Of a DNA stretch of 64,000 nucleotides, positions 51,769 through 60,610 are shown in pieces. How positions within the stretch are numbered: the first letter of the stretch is position 1; each line of letters opens with the position of its first letter. Source of the stretch: Microcoleus sp. bin38.metabat.b11b12b14.051 (GTDB taxonomy: Bacteria; Cyanobacteriota; Cyanobacteriia; Cyanobacteriales; Microcoleaceae); NCBI RefSeq assembly GCF_013299165.1, contig NZ_JAAFKD010000003.1, positions 309,381-373,380 of the forward strand. Reading direction: 5' to 3'. The position numbers and the translations under genes are program-made. Under the pieces are notes generated by a model that did not search any database, was not told the origin of the DNA, and saw only the letters and a program-made list of their open reading frames with translations.

Positions 51769-54700
51769 TTACTTTGCCGATGGTAGCTCGATTTTGACAC
51801 CCAGTTTGTTGCTAAGATCGATCGCACTACTAGCAAAATCAGTCACGCCAGCGACACCAATGCCGATCGCAAGACCCGTCGCTACAATACGTTTTAATAT
51901 AGTCTTTAATCTGGGATTGTCCCGTTCCTTCTCCGGTTTCTGGATTTCCGCTTCGACAGCTTCAATATCCAGAATGATCCCATCGCGGATCTCTTCGGGG
52001 AACTGCGTGGCGGTTTCGCGCATCGATGAGATTAGTTTGAGAAGTTCTGCCGTATTGGCGTTATTGTTTTGAGTGAAGCCAGAGGCTGTTAGTTGGGCGC
52101 TGTCTTTCACTTCTTTAGCGAAGTTGCCAATTTGTGCACCTTGCAAGTTGTTGGTTTGGGAAGAATCTTGAGTCATGTTTACTTCTGCTTTATTATTAAT
52201 GGGTCTACTAACAGCTAGTTTAGCGATATCTACAATGTCGTCATATTCTCTTCCATATTTTTCATCGCCCTTTCCCTTATTGCGCCGAACTTCGATCGCC
52301 TCATAACCATCCAACAACTGCCGCAAATCCAGTTTCAGCTTAAGTTTACCGACGCGCACAGTATTCTCGCCCATATCCTCCAATCCCAGCAACTCATCGT
52401 AATCCAGCGGTTCAGCATCGGGATAACCGGGAACCGGAACCCATTGACTCACTTCCAGATTCGCAAAAGAGTTGTGAATTTTGCTAAACGTATCGCGAAT
52501 TATCGTGAGAAAAGAACGCCGCGTCGATTCCCGCCCGCTAACAGCAATAAAGATTTTCTGATCTTTCGGATCGGATTTGATTCGGGCGATATTGCACACA
52601 TCAGCGCCTTCGCAATAGGCCAGCATTACCCCCGTCCGCCAGTGGATTTTCTCGTGGATTTTGTCGTGCATCAGGACTATGAAACGCGACACAATGCTGT
52701 CGGGGAGGATATCGTAGTGGTATTGAAATTCCAGAGTTTCGCCTTTGAGCTCCGTGTTTTCCGGTTCTTCTTTCGGCAAAATACCGGGGATGAGGAAAGT
52801 CTTCTCGCGACAATCTCTGACAGGGAAGCAGAGTTGAAATTCGCCCATCAACTCAGTGAGACAGTTGTAACGGTGGCGGGGATATTTATGTGAGTCGAGG
52901 ATGCGGCTGAGGTCGTCGTGGGTGAGAATGCCTTTAGTTTTGACTTTGAGCTCTTCGTCGCTGAGGAGGGCATAGATTCCTTCCGTCACCCAGTGAGGGT
53001 TGAGGATGTTGGTGGATTGCAGGATGGGGTGTTCGCGGAAGTTGAGGACAATGCCCAGGTTGTGCAGCAGTTCGAGTAATTGGGTTTTGTCGGTTTCTTC
53101 CCAGATGTTTTGTTTGCAGCAGATACTGGCGTATTCGCTCATATTGATGAAGTCTTTGTCAAGGGTTTCCAAACTCTGCTTGACTTGAAACCAGCTTAGC
53201 GGCAAAAGATCGTAAACTTCCTTGAGTTGAGAGATTTCGGTGTGGATGGCGCTGCGGAGTTCCTCGATTCCCGTTCCTTTTTCGCAGGAGGTTTCGAGGA
53301 TAGCTTTGATGTTGGGATATTTGTCGCGCAATGCTTTGCGGTTGAGATCCAGGGGTTGTTCGTCGCACTTATTCCCGACAATGATGACTGGGGATGCGTC
53401 GCCGAAGCTTTCGATCAGTTTCAACCAGTATTCGAGGCGGTTTTCGTCTTCGCTGGTGCGGCAGTTGCACACGAGCACGTAGAGGCTGCGTTTGGTAAGG
53501 AAAAATTGGTGGGTGGCGTGGTAGATTTCTTGTCCGCCGAAGTCCCAGACGTTGAGTTTGACGGATTTGGTGTTGACTGTAATTTGCCAGTCTGTGATGT
53601 TGAGTCCGTCGGTTTGGGATTCGTTGGGGTTATATTTGTCGCAGATTAAGCGGTTAATTAGGGAGGTTTTGCCGACATTGCCTTGTCCGACTAGAAGGAC
53701 TTTGGCTTCGTTGAGGGGGAGGACTTCGCCACTGCGGAGTTTTTGGAGATAGTTGAAAATGGCGGCGGGAGTACCGGGTTTATCTTTGTTGCCGAGGACT
53801 TCTGGAGAAATGGGTAGGGGATTGTGGCGGAGGTCGAGTGTTTCAAGTTTTGCGAGTGTTTCTAAGCATTCTGGAATCTTTTCAATCTGATTATTTCTGA
53901 GGTCAAGCCGTGTCAGATTCGACAGTTGAGCGATCGCCTCTGGGATGACTGTAATCTGATTGTTATCGAGGTGAAGCATTGTCAGATTCGACAGTTGGGC
54001 GATGACTTCTGAAATTTCGCTAATCTGATTGTTACGGAGGTCAAGCCATGTCAGATTGGACAGTTGGGCGATGACTTCTGGGATTTGGGTAATCTGATTG
54101 CTATCGAGGTCAAGCTGTGTCAGATGCGACAGTCTGCCAAGCACCTCTGGAATTTCTGCTATCTGATTGTTCCAGAGAGAAAGACTTGTCAAATTTGACA
54201 GGTGGCTGATGACTGCTGGAATTTTCGTAATCTGATTGTCATTGAGGTTAAGCTCAGTCAGATTGGACATTTGAACGAGTGCTTCGCAAAGCTTTGTCAA
54301 CCCATCTGGGACTTGGGTAATCTGATTTTTACGGAGGCGAAGTTGTGTGAGATTGGGCAGTTGGATAAGCATTGTACAAAGCTTGGCCAACCCATCTGGG
54401 ACTTGAATAATCTGATTGTCACTGAGATCGAGCTCTTTCAGATTGGGCAGTTGGACAAGTGATTCGTAAAGTTTTGCCAATGCCTCTGGGACTTGTGCAA
54501 TCTGATTGCCACTGAGGTTAAGACGTGTCAGATTGGGCATTTGGACGAGTGCTTCGCAAAGCTTTGTCAACGCATCTGGGACTTGTGCGATTTGATTGTT
54601 CCCGAGGTCAAGATGTGTCAGATTCGACAGTTGAGCGAGCGCCTCTGGGATGACTGTAATCTGATTTATACTGAGGTTAATGTGTGTCAGATTCGAGAGT

Positions 54701-55530
54701 TGAGCGATCGCCTCTGGGATGACTGCAATCTGATTGGCACTGAGATAAAGCTGTGTGAGATTCGAGAGTTGAGCGATCGCCTCTGGGATGACTGCAATTT
54801 GATTATGTCTGAGTTCAAGTAGTGTCAGATTGGACAGTTGCCCGATCGCCTCTGGGATGACTGTAATCTGATTGCTACCGAGGGAAAGCTGTGTCAGATT
54901 CGAGAGTTGAGCGAGCGCCTCTGGGATGACTGTAATCTGATTCCTATTGAGGTTAATGTGTGTCAGATTGGACAGTTGCCCGATCGCCTCTGGGATGACT
55001 GCAATCTGATTGCTAATGAGGACAAGCTGTGTCAGATTGGAGAGTTGAGCGAGATCCTCTGGGATGACTTTAATCTGATTGTTACTGAGGTTAAGCTGTG
55101 TCAGATTGGAGAGTTGAGCGATCGCCTCTGGGATGACTGTAATCTGATTGCTAATGAGGACAAGCTGTGTCAGATGCGACAGTTGCCCGATCGCCTCTGG
55201 GATGACTGTAATCTGATTGATCATGAGGTCAATGTGTGTCAGATTGGAGAGTTGAGCGATCGCCTCTGGGATGACTGCAATCTGATTGTTAGCAATCGAA
55301 AGTATTTTTAAGTTGGTTAATTGAAAAACTACATCAGGAAACTCTGTTAACTTATTCCCAACCCACTCTTCTTTCTCCTCATCCAACTTCCCCAACAGCA
55401 AAGTCTCAAGCTGCGTGCACTTGCCAATCTCCGGCGGCAATTCCTCCAACTCCAGCCCCGCCAAATCCAATTCAGTCAAATTTTCCTCAGCCGCCCGGTG
55501 AATTCGCCGCAGTGCTTCCTCTCGCGTCAT
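51769..55530 (-). CDS. Roco protein: LRR-Roc-COR with C-terminal tail domain
   Basis: 1253 residues. About 23 leucine-rich repeats (~17-590), mostly 23 residues long with consensus LTxLxLxxNQIxVIPEAIAQ; four repeats are 30 residues long (QVPDALTKLCEALVQMPN type). Then a Roc GTPase with P-loop LLVGQGNVGKTSL (~610), DFGGQE and NKCDE, and a COR dimerisation domain (~790-1010). The tail (~1110-1253) has NNLQGAQIGNFAKEV, a helical segment, and a hydrophobic stretch near the end (VATGLAIGIGVAGVTDF). Roco proteins are homologues of LRRK2; bacterial ones dimerise through COR in a nucleotide-dependent way, and their cellular task is unknown. Near-identical 69-bp LRR units suggest recent expansion. Confidence 0.93.
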   Translation of the reverse strand: MTREEALRRIHRAAEENLTELDLAGLELEELPPEIGKCTQLETLLLGKLDEEKEEWVGNKLTEFPDVVFQLTNLKILSIANNQIAVIPEAIAQLSNLTHIDLMINQITVIPEAIGQLSHLTQLVLISNQITVIPEAIAQLSNLTQLNLSNNQIKVIPEDLAQLSNLTQLVLISNQIAVIPEAIGQLSNLTHINLNRNQITVIPEALAQLSNLTQLSLGSNQITVIPEAIGQLSNLTLLELRHNQIAVIPEAIAQLSNLTQLYLSANQIAVIPEAIAQLSNLTHINLSINQITVIPEALAQLSNLTHLDLGNNQIAQVPDALTKLCEALVQMPNLTRLNLSGNQIAQVPEALAKLYESLVQLPNLKELDLSDNQIIQVPDGLAKLCTMLIQLPNLTQLRLRKNQITQVPDGLTKLCEALVQMSNLTELNLNDNQITKIPAVISHLSNLTSLSLWNNQIAEIPEVLGRLSHLTQLDLDSNQITQIPEVIAQLSNLTWLDLRNNQISEISEVIAQLSNLTMLHLDNNQITVIPEAIAQLSNLTRLDLRNNQIEKIPECLETLAKLETLDLRHNPLPISPEVLGNKDKPGTPAAIFNYLQKLRSGEVLPLNEAKVLLVGQGNVGKTSLINRLICDKYNPNESQTDGLNITDWQITVNTKSVKLNVWDFGGQEIYHATHQFFLTKRSLYVLVCNCRTSEDENRLEYWLKLIESFGDASPVIIVGNKCDEQPLDLNRKALRDKYPNIKAILETSCEKGTGIEELRSAIHTEISQLKEVYDLLPLSWFQVKQSLETLDKDFINMSEYASICCKQNIWEETDKTQLLELLHNLGIVLNFREHPILQSTNILNPHWVTEGIYALLSDEELKVKTKGILTHDDLSRILDSHKYPRHRYNCLTELMGEFQLCFPVRDCREKTFLIPGILPKEEPENTELKGETLEFQYHYDILPDSIVSRFIVLMHDKIHEKIHWRTGVMLAYCEGADVCNIARIKSDPKDQKIFIAVSGRESTRRSFLTIIRDTFSKIHNSFANLEVSQWVPVPGYPDAEPLDYDELLGLEDMGENTVRVGKLKLKLDLRQLLDGYEAIEVRRNKGKGDEKYGREYDDIVDIAKLAVSRPINNKAEVNMTQDSSQTNNLQGAQIGNFAKEVKDSAQLTASGFTQNNNANTAELLKLISSMRETATQFPEEIRDGIILDIEAVEAEIQKPEKERDNPRLKTILKRIVATGLAIGIGVAGVTDFASSAIDLSNKLGVKIELPSAK

Positions 55531-55650
55531 GCCCTTTCTTTCCCCGTGTGTTTCGCCGCCATCTTGTTTCTATTCTGACAGAGATTTCGGTGCTCCGGGA
55601 AAGATTAGCCGCGATCGTGCAGCCGAGAAACCGCATCGAGGCGAGAAACC
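55520..55650. repeat. Direct repeat at Roco start, copy 1
   Basis: 131 bp containing the Roco start codon and 5' region (TCGCGTCATGCCCTTT ... CCGCATCGAGGCGAGAAACC). Nearly the same sequence is at 56732-56850, so the two copies flank the vapBC locus. Confidence 0.8.
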
Positions 55651-55658
55651 CCAAAATT

Positions 55659-55717
55659 GTCATTGCGAGGAACGAAGCAATCTTAGTCTTGGCGATTGCT
55701 TCGTGCCTCGCAATGAC
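55659..55717. repeat. Dispersed palindrome GTCATTGCGAGG ... CTCGCAATGAC
   Basis: Outer ends GTCATTGCGAG and CTCGCAATGAC enclose GAAGCAATC and GATTGCTTC, forming a stem-loop. Another complete copy is at 58024-58087 and a partial one at 44480-44523. Palindromes of this type are known in many bacterial genomes. Confidence 0.8.
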
Positions 55718-55739
55718 ATATATTTGTTATTTACGCATG

Positions 55740-55990
55740 GGGCCAAGAAACCGGGTTTCTACGAGTTTTTGGTTGGGTGACGAGAAATATTGAGAGAAAC
55801 CCGGTTTCTGAGGTTTACGCATGGGGCCAAGAAACCGGGTTTCTTTGAGTTTTTGGTTGGGTGATGAGAAATATCGAGAGAAACCCGGTTTCTGAGATTT
55901 ACGCATGGGCCAAGAAACCGGGTTTCTACGAGTTTTTGGGTTGGGTGACGATAAATATCGAGAGAAACCCGGTTTCTGAGGTTTACGGTT
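55740..55990. repeat. Array of AGAAACCSGGTTTCT palindromic units (three)
   Basis: Three ~84-bp units, each with AGAAACCGGGTTTCT, GAGTTTTTGGTTGGGTGA, AATATCGAGAGAAACCC and GGTTTCTGAG. The unit also occurs at 56846-57175, 58110-58265 and, inverted, at 60611-60757. It is non-coding; open frames are artefacts. Confidence 0.9.
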
Positions 55991-56042
55991 GGGACAAAGC
56001 AAGACAGCTATAATCAGGAGAGCAGTTACAAGAGGAAAGCCA

Positions 56043-56312
56043 ATGGTGACAAGCCTAAATGTGGATACGGCACTGCTGCAAGAGGCGATCGCACTTAAGG
56101 AAGAAATTGCGATCGAAACCCTAGTAGAAATCGCCTTGCGCGAATACATTCAACGCCGCAAACAACCGCAGCATCTCGAACTTAGCTTTGGAGAATCTCT
56201 CAGTGCATTTCGTGAAAAATATCAAGTACATGAACTAGGTTTAAATCCCGATGAACTTTGGGGAGAGATTCGCGATCGAACTTTTGCAGGGCGCGAGGTC
56301 ATATTTGAATGA
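56043..56312 (+). CDS. vapB: VapB-type antitoxin
   Basis: 89 residues from the ATG at 56043 (MVTSLNVDTALLQEAIALKE); the longer in-frame start at 55989 lies in the repeat. The N-terminal ~40 residues fit a ribbon-helix-helix DNA-binding domain (SLNVDTALLQEAI ... ETLVEIALREYIQRRK), and the acidic C-terminus would bind the toxin. The last codons overlap the vapC ATG by 4 nt (ATGA), the typical coupled arrangement. Confidence 0.85.
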   Translation: MVTSLNVDTALLQEAIALKEEIAIETLVEIALREYIQRRKQPQHLELSFGESLSAFREKYQVHELGLNPDELWGEIRDRTFAGREVIFE

Positions 56313-56728
56313 CACTGCGTTATTTACTAGATACTAACATTATTTCTGAACCTGTTCGTCCTGTCCCGAATGCCAATGTGATGACTCAATTAATTGAGGC
56401 AAAATCCACAGTGGCGATCGCCTCGGTAGTTTGGCACGAAATTCTGCTAGGCTGTTATCGAATGCCAGACTCTAAGCGTCGCCGCGCGATCGAAGCCTAT
56501 CTTGAGGAAGAAGTGAAAGTGAAATTACCGATTTTGCCCTACACCCAAGAAGCGGCTGAGTGGTTCGCGAAAGAACGAGCAAGGCTAATTGCGATCGGTC
56601 AAACACCGTCTTATGCTGATGGGCAAATTGCGGCGATCGCTAAAGTCAACAATCTGATTCTAGTGACACGAAATGTTGCTGATTATGCAAACTTTCAAGA
56701 TTTACCGATCGAAAACTGGTTTTCTTAA
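56309..56728 (+). CDS. vapC: VapC-type PIN-domain ribonuclease toxin
   Basis: 139 residues, a PIN nuclease. Conserved acidic residues are visible: the Asp of YLLDTNIISEP (~8), the Glu of WHEILLGC, Asp of SYADGQIAAIA and Asp in TRNVADYANF, plus the TRN motif. Toxins of this family cut tRNA, rRNA or mRNA. Unlike three other toxin frames in this window it is complete and in frame. The vapBC pair lies between two copies of the Roco 5' repeat. Confidence 0.92.
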   Translation: MTLRYLLDTNIISEPVRPVPNANVMTQLIEAKSTVAIASVVWHEILLGCYRMPDSKRRRAIEAYLEEEVKVKLPILPYTQEAAEWFAKERARLIAIGQTPSYADGQIAAIAKVNNLILVTRNVADYANFQDLPIENWFS

Positions 56729-56731
56729 ACT

Positions 56732-56850
56732 TCTCGCGTCATGCCCTTTGTTTCCCCGCCATCTTGTTTCTATTCTGACAGAAATTTCGGTGCTCCGGGA
56801 AAGATTAGCCGCAATTGTGCAGCCGAGAAACCGCATCGAGGCGAGAAACC
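56732..56850. repeat. Direct repeat of the Roco 5' region, copy 2
   Basis: 119 bp, nearly identical to 55520-55650 apart from a ~12-bp gap and a few substitutions. It even keeps the Roco start (minus strand: M T R E) and then stops at once, four bases downstream of the vapC stop codon. Confidence 0.8.
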
Positions 56851-57175
56851 GGGTTTCTTTGAGTTTTTGGTTGGGTGACGATAAATATCGAGAGAAACCC
56901 GGTTTCTGAGGTTTATCGTTGGGGCAAGAAACCGGGTTTCTACGAGTTTTTGGTTGGGTGTCGGGAAATATCGAGAGAAACCCGGTTTCTGAGGTTTACG
57001 CATGGGGCCAAGAAACCGGGTTTCTACGAGTTTTTGGGTTGGGTGTCGGGAAATATTGAGAGAAACCCGGTTTCTGAGATTTACGGTTGGGGCGAGAAAC
57101 CGGGTTTCTACGAGTTTTTGGTTGGGTGTCGGGAAATATTGAGAGAAACCCGGTTTCTGAGATTTACGCATGGAG
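56846..57175. repeat. Array of AGAAACCSGGTTTCT palindromic units (about four)
   Basis: Four units of ~83 bp of the family described at 55740-55990, in the same orientation, between vapC and the DUF5615 gene. Confidence 0.9.
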
Positions 57176-57211
57176 GGAGAAACCACACAATTTTTTGCTG
57201 GGTGGTTGAAA

Positions 57212-57607
57212 TTATCGCGCGTACTCTTGAACTACAAAAACTGGATAACTGAACCCACGCTGATTCTGCTTTTTGATGCGAATCAGACGATCGTCGAGCG
57301 AATCAACCTCCTGAAGATAGGTATATAAAATAGTAACTTGTCCCAGGTAATCTCGATCGTCTTTACAAATAATTATTCCTGCATGATGCTCGCCGCCACG
57401 GTGCAGTGCCACAAAATCATCGCGATTGAAGGTAATCACCGTCCGATTTTGTGCAGTAGCAAAGCGCAGAACCTCGTCATCAGGAATCCCTTGATTCGCT
57501 CGATCGGCATCATAAGAAGTTAAAACATCACAGTCAAGGCTACGCAAATGCTCGACCATTGCGATCGGGAAGTTTTCATTAGAGTACAGCCTCACCCTTT
57601 CAATCAT
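57212..57607 (-). CDS. DUF5615 PIN-like toxin
   Basis: 131 residues from the ATG at 57607 (MIERVRLYSNENFPIAMVEH); longer starts run into the partner gene. The DUF5615 (Mut7-C/PIN-like) pattern is seen in YSNENFP, DVLTSYDADRANQGIPDDEV, FATAQNRTVITFNRDDFVAL and GIIICKDDRDY. Its catalytic acidic residues (NE.F, DDEV, NRDDF) are present. It is the presumed ribonuclease toxin of the pair with the DUF433 protein, overlapping it by 8 nt. The intact counterpart of the remnant at 41126-41152. Confidence 0.85.
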   Translation of the reverse strand: MIERVRLYSNENFPIAMVEHLRSLDCDVLTSYDADRANQGIPDDEVLRFATAQNRTVITFNRDDFVALHRGGEHHAGIIICKDDRDYLGQVTILYTYLQEVDSLDDRLIRIKKQNQRGFSYPVFVVQEYAR

Positions 57608-57920
57608 CGGTTTGATGAGAAACAATAATGCGATCGATTTGTTCGCGATGGCGATCGTAATAACGCCAAGCATTTTCTAGATCGAAACCCGACAAACCTG
57701 GATAATTCCGCAGTAACTCAGCCTCATCAGCCCCCTGTTGGTGAAGCGAAACCAGCGTCCAAACAGGAATGCGGGTATTACGAATCCGGGCATTTCCTCC
57801 ACAAACTCCAGGTGTACTTTGAATCGCCCTAACTGAGAGTTTTTGTTGAAACAGCAAACTCTCTTCAGGTGTTAGCGACTCAATCACTTGAATTAAGGAG
57901 TCAACCAACTGAATGTTCAT
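57600..57920 (-). CDS. DUF433 antitoxin-like protein
   Basis: 106 residues from the ATG at 57920 (MNIQLVDSLIQVIESLTPEE); a longer in-frame start at 57959 is less likely. The N-terminal ~40 residues are a helical leader (dimerisation or DNA-binding), followed by the DUF433 core: STPGVCGGNARIRNTRIPVW, GADEAELLRNYPGLSGFDLE and NAWRYYDRHREQID. Presumed antitoxin for the overlapping DUF5615 gene. Confidence 0.88.
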   Translation of the reverse strand: MNIQLVDSLIQVIESLTPEESLLFQQKLSVRAIQSTPGVCGGNARIRNTRIPVWTLVSLHQQGADEAELLRNYPGLSGFDLENAWRYYDRHREQIDRIIVSHQTDD

Positions 57921-58322
57921 AGCCAGTAATTTACAGAATATGGAATTGCAATTGCCCAAACTATTATAGCAAATTTACCCAGCATCAACGTCTCAAGCTG
58001 CGTAAATTTGCCAATCCCCAATTGTCATTGCAAGGAACTAAGCAATCTTAGTCTTTGCGATTGCTTCGGTAAAACGCTCGCAATGACAGACAATATATGT
58101 AGACAGGGGGCGAGAAACCGGGTTTCTACGAGTTTCTGGTTTGGTGACGAGAAATATCGAGAGAAACCCGGTTTCTGAGATTTACGCATGGGGCGAGAAA
58201 CCGGGTTTCTACGAGTTTCTGGGTTGGGTGACGATAAATATCGAGAGAAACCCGGTTTCTGAGGTCTGTGTTACCAAGACATCACAGATGATGGTATGCT
58301 TGAAATACAAAGTTATTTGTTT
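57921..58322. other. Repeat-filled intergenic region
   Basis: About 400 bp composed of the palindrome at 58024-58087 and two units of the AGAAACCSGGTTTCT family at 58110-58265. No gene. Confidence 0.75.
58024..58087. repeat. Dispersed palindrome GTCATTGCAAGG ... CTCGCAATGAC
   Basis: Second complete copy of the family at 55659-55717, with the same inner AAGCAATC and GATTGCTTC arms. Confidence 0.8.
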
Positions 58323-59210
58323 ATGAATCAAATTAAACGTGTTGCCATAGTGGGAGGAACCCACGGAAACGAACTCACAGGAGTTTACCTTGTGAAGAAA
58401 TTCGATCGCGCGCCAGAGTCAATTGGGCGATCGACTTTTGAAACAATTACCATGCTAGCCAATCCCCAAGCCTGCGAAATCGGCAGACGCTACATCGATA
58501 TCGACCTCAACCGCTGCTTTCGCCAGCAAGACTTAGAAAATCCCGATATCTCCAGCTATGAAGCCCAGCGGGCGAAAGAAATCTATCACATTCTTAGCTC
58601 AAAAAACACCGAGGAACCAAGCTTAATTATCGACTTGCACAGCACCACATCGAACATGGGGCTAACATTCATTCTCGCCAGCCAGCATCCATTTAATCTC
58701 CAACTAGCAGCTTATTTGACCTCTGTCTATCCCCACCTCAAGCTACTGGCTTCTACAACCAACGCTCAAGATAGCCCGGTACTGCGATCGCTTTTCGAGT
58801 TAGGCGGTACGCTGGAAGTTGGTGCAGTGCCGCAAGGTGTCTTAGATGCGTCTTTGTTTCAGCAAACCGAGCAAGTTATCGGCACAATTTTAGACTGCGT
58901 AGAAGCTTACAATCTAGGCACTATGCCCGTTGTCAATAATTCCTTGACTATTTATCAAAGCATTCGGGCGATCGACTATCCGAGAAATGAGCAGGGAGAA
59001 ATTCAGGCAATGATTCATCCTCAGCTACAATCCAAAGATTACGAAGCCCTGAATCCCGGCGATCCGATGTTTTTGACCTTTGATGGCGAGTCGGTCTTGT
59101 ATGAAGGTAAATCGACCGTATATCCAATTTTTATTAACGAGGCGGCTTACTACGAAAAAGGAATTGCTATGTGTTTTACCCAAAAGCAAATTGTTTCTTA
59201 CGGTTCGTAG
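58323..59210 (+). CDS. Aspartoacylase
   Basis: 295 residues from the ATG at 58323 (MNQIKRVAIVGGTHGNELTG). It is an AstE/AspA-family zinc carboxypeptidase that hydrolyses N-acetyl-aspartate (or similar) to aspartate. Zinc ligands are H and E in GGTHGNE and H in IIDLHSTTSNMG. Other motifs are DIDLNRCF, SYEAQRAKEIY and EVGAVPQGVLD. Length and order match cyanobacterial annotated aspartoacylases. The stop codon (GGT TCG TAG) lies inside the left end of the hairpin repeat at 59202-59259, so the last residues come from the repeat. The 3' ~55 bp of the gene is duplicated downstream (~59266-59330). Confidence 0.92.
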   Translation: MNQIKRVAIVGGTHGNELTGVYLVKKFDRAPESIGRSTFETITMLANPQACEIGRRYIDIDLNRCFRQQDLENPDISSYEAQRAKEIYHILSSKNTEEPSLIIDLHSTTSNMGLTFILASQHPFNLQLAAYLTSVYPHLKLLASTTNAQDSPVLRSLFELGGTLEVGAVPQGVLDASLFQQTEQVIGTILDCVEAYNLGTMPVVNNSLTIYQSIRAIDYPRNEQGEIQAMIHPQLQSKDYEALNPGDPMFLTFDGESVLYEGKSTVYPIFINEAAYYEKGIAMCFTQKQIVSYGS

Positions 59211-59259
59211 TGAGGACTTTAGTCCGCAATAAGAAGGACTAAAGTCCTCACTACGAACC
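59202..59259. repeat. Hairpin repeat (GGTTCGTAGTG family) at aspartoacylase stop
   Basis: A perfect inverted repeat, GGTTCGTAGTGAGGACTTTA with TAAAGTCCTCACTACGAACC arms and GTCCGCAATAAGAAGGAC centre. Identical to 59322-59379 and related in its ends and centre to 5254-5312. It supplies the aspartoacylase stop codon. Confidence 0.85.
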
Positions 59260-59321
59260 ACCGAGTTGATTACCAAAAAGGAATTGCTATGTGTTTTACC
59301 AAAAAGCAAATTGTTTCTCAT

Positions 59322-59379
59322 GGTTCGTAGTGAGGACTTTAGTCCGCAATAAGAAGGACTAAAGTCCTCACTACGAACC
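59322..59379. repeat. Hairpin repeat, tandem copy
   Basis: Second copy, exactly 120 bp after the first, preceded by a copy of the last ~55 bp of the aspartoacylase gene (AAGGAATTGCTATGTGTTTT). This is a tandem duplication of gene end plus hairpin. Confidence 0.85.
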
Positions 59380-59492
59380 AGGGAGTTGATAACGAAAAGA
59401 CACGATCGATCGTCTAAATTCCTGAGTAACTGTATTTTGAATGATTAATTGATTTTTGACTACCCAACTCAGCTTTTACATCCCACCTGCGA

Positions 59493-60572
59493 ATGATTTT
59501 ACTATCAAAAAAATACATTGCTACAATTTTGTTGACCGTCGGGTTGACAATTCTGTATAGTTGTGCTAGGAACACCGAAGTAAATGCGCCGATCGCCCAA
59601 GCCAACTCGATCGCCCAACGCCTCGTATCAACCGCCGTCGCCCAGCAGCCCAACAGCCCGAAATTCGGTCAGCCGATCGCCTGTACCCTAGGAAAAGACT
59701 GTTTTGTCATGCACTATTTCGATCGCGATCCAAGCCCCGCCGCCGTTGAATTCGGCTGCGGGCGGCAAACCTACGACGGGCACGATGGCATAGATTTTGC
59801 CATTCCCGACGCGAAAGCAATGGCGAAAGGAGTACCAGTTATCGCCTCGGCTGCGGGCAAAGTTTTGCGAGTGCGAGATGGTGTAGTCGATCGACGTTTG
59901 CAAAACCAGACAGACAAAGCCAGCGTCGCAGGTACAGAATGCGGTAACGGCATGGTAATCGATCACGGCAACGGCTGGGAAGCCCAATATTGCCACCTCC
60001 GCCAAAACAGCGTTGTGGTGAAGGCGGGAATGCAGGTAGAAAAAGGCACAGTTTTGGGCATGGTGGGGAACTCTGGCTTGGCTTCTTTTCCCCACGTACA
60101 CGTCACTTTTCGGTATCAAGGTAAGCCCGTAGATCCCTTTGTCGGCCCGGAGGCCAAATTAGGCTGCAACATCACCCGCAATCCAATTTGGGATAAGCCG
60201 ATCGACTATGTTTCCACAGGTTTAATCCGCGCTGGTTTTGCCAACAAGCAACCAGATGAGAACACTGTCTGGGCCGGACAATTTTCGGAGACTAAATTAC
60301 CTGTCAATAGTCCTGTATTATTGTTTTGGGTGCAGAGTTACGGAGTCCTCAAGGGCGATCGCGAACAATACAAAATCTTTGCGCCCGATGGCAAAACCAT
60401 CGTCAGCGACAGCAAGGAAATTCCAGCCTCCAACCGCACTTGGTTGCGTTATGCGGGCAAAAGAAACAGCACAAATTCTCCCCTGACTCCCGGAGTGTGG
60501 CGCGCCGAATACAAGTTGACGCGGGGCGATCGGGTATTAGCAGAAGTTAAGCGAGAAGTCGAATTGCGCTAG
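59493..60572 (+). CDS. M23 metallopeptidase lipoprotein
   Basis: 359 residues. The N-terminus has a signal helix (YIATILLTVGLTILYSC) ending in a lipobox Cys (~24). The M23 (LytM) peptidase domain (~90-220) contains the zinc motifs GHDGIDFA and FPHVHV plus GNGMVIDHGNGWEAQYCHL. The C-terminal ~120 residues (GLIRAGFANKQPDENTVWAG onward) form an extra Ig-like or carbohydrate-binding-like domain. It should cut peptidoglycan cross-bridges in the periplasm or serve as a regulator of such enzymes; the key H and D residues are present, so it is likely active. Confidence 0.9.
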   Translation: MILLSKKYIATILLTVGLTILYSCARNTEVNAPIAQANSIAQRLVSTAVAQQPNSPKFGQPIACTLGKDCFVMHYFDRDPSPAAVEFGCGRQTYDGHDGIDFAIPDAKAMAKGVPVIASAAGKVLRVRDGVVDRRLQNQTDKASVAGTECGNGMVIDHGNGWEAQYCHLRQNSVVVKAGMQVEKGTVLGMVGNSGLASFPHVHVTFRYQGKPVDPFVGPEAKLGCNITRNPIWDKPIDYVSTGLIRAGFANKQPDENTVWAGQFSETKLPVNSPVLLFWVQSYGVLKGDREQYKIFAPDGKTIVSDSKEIPASNRTWLRYAGKRNSTNSPLTPGVWRAEYKLTRGDRVLAEVKREVELR

Positions 60573-60610
60573 CAGCTAAGCCTTATAGAACCCATTTGAG
60601 ATTTATTCGG

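Noticed and set aside
54202-55311. Plus-strand frames antisense to the LRR region
   Set aside because: Regular repeats of LWDDCNLI-type peptide come from the opposite strand of the leucine-rich repeats.
55740-57175. CRISPR-like appearance of repeated palindromes
   Set aside because: The intervening sequences are the same in every unit, so there are no unique spacers; no cas gene nearby.
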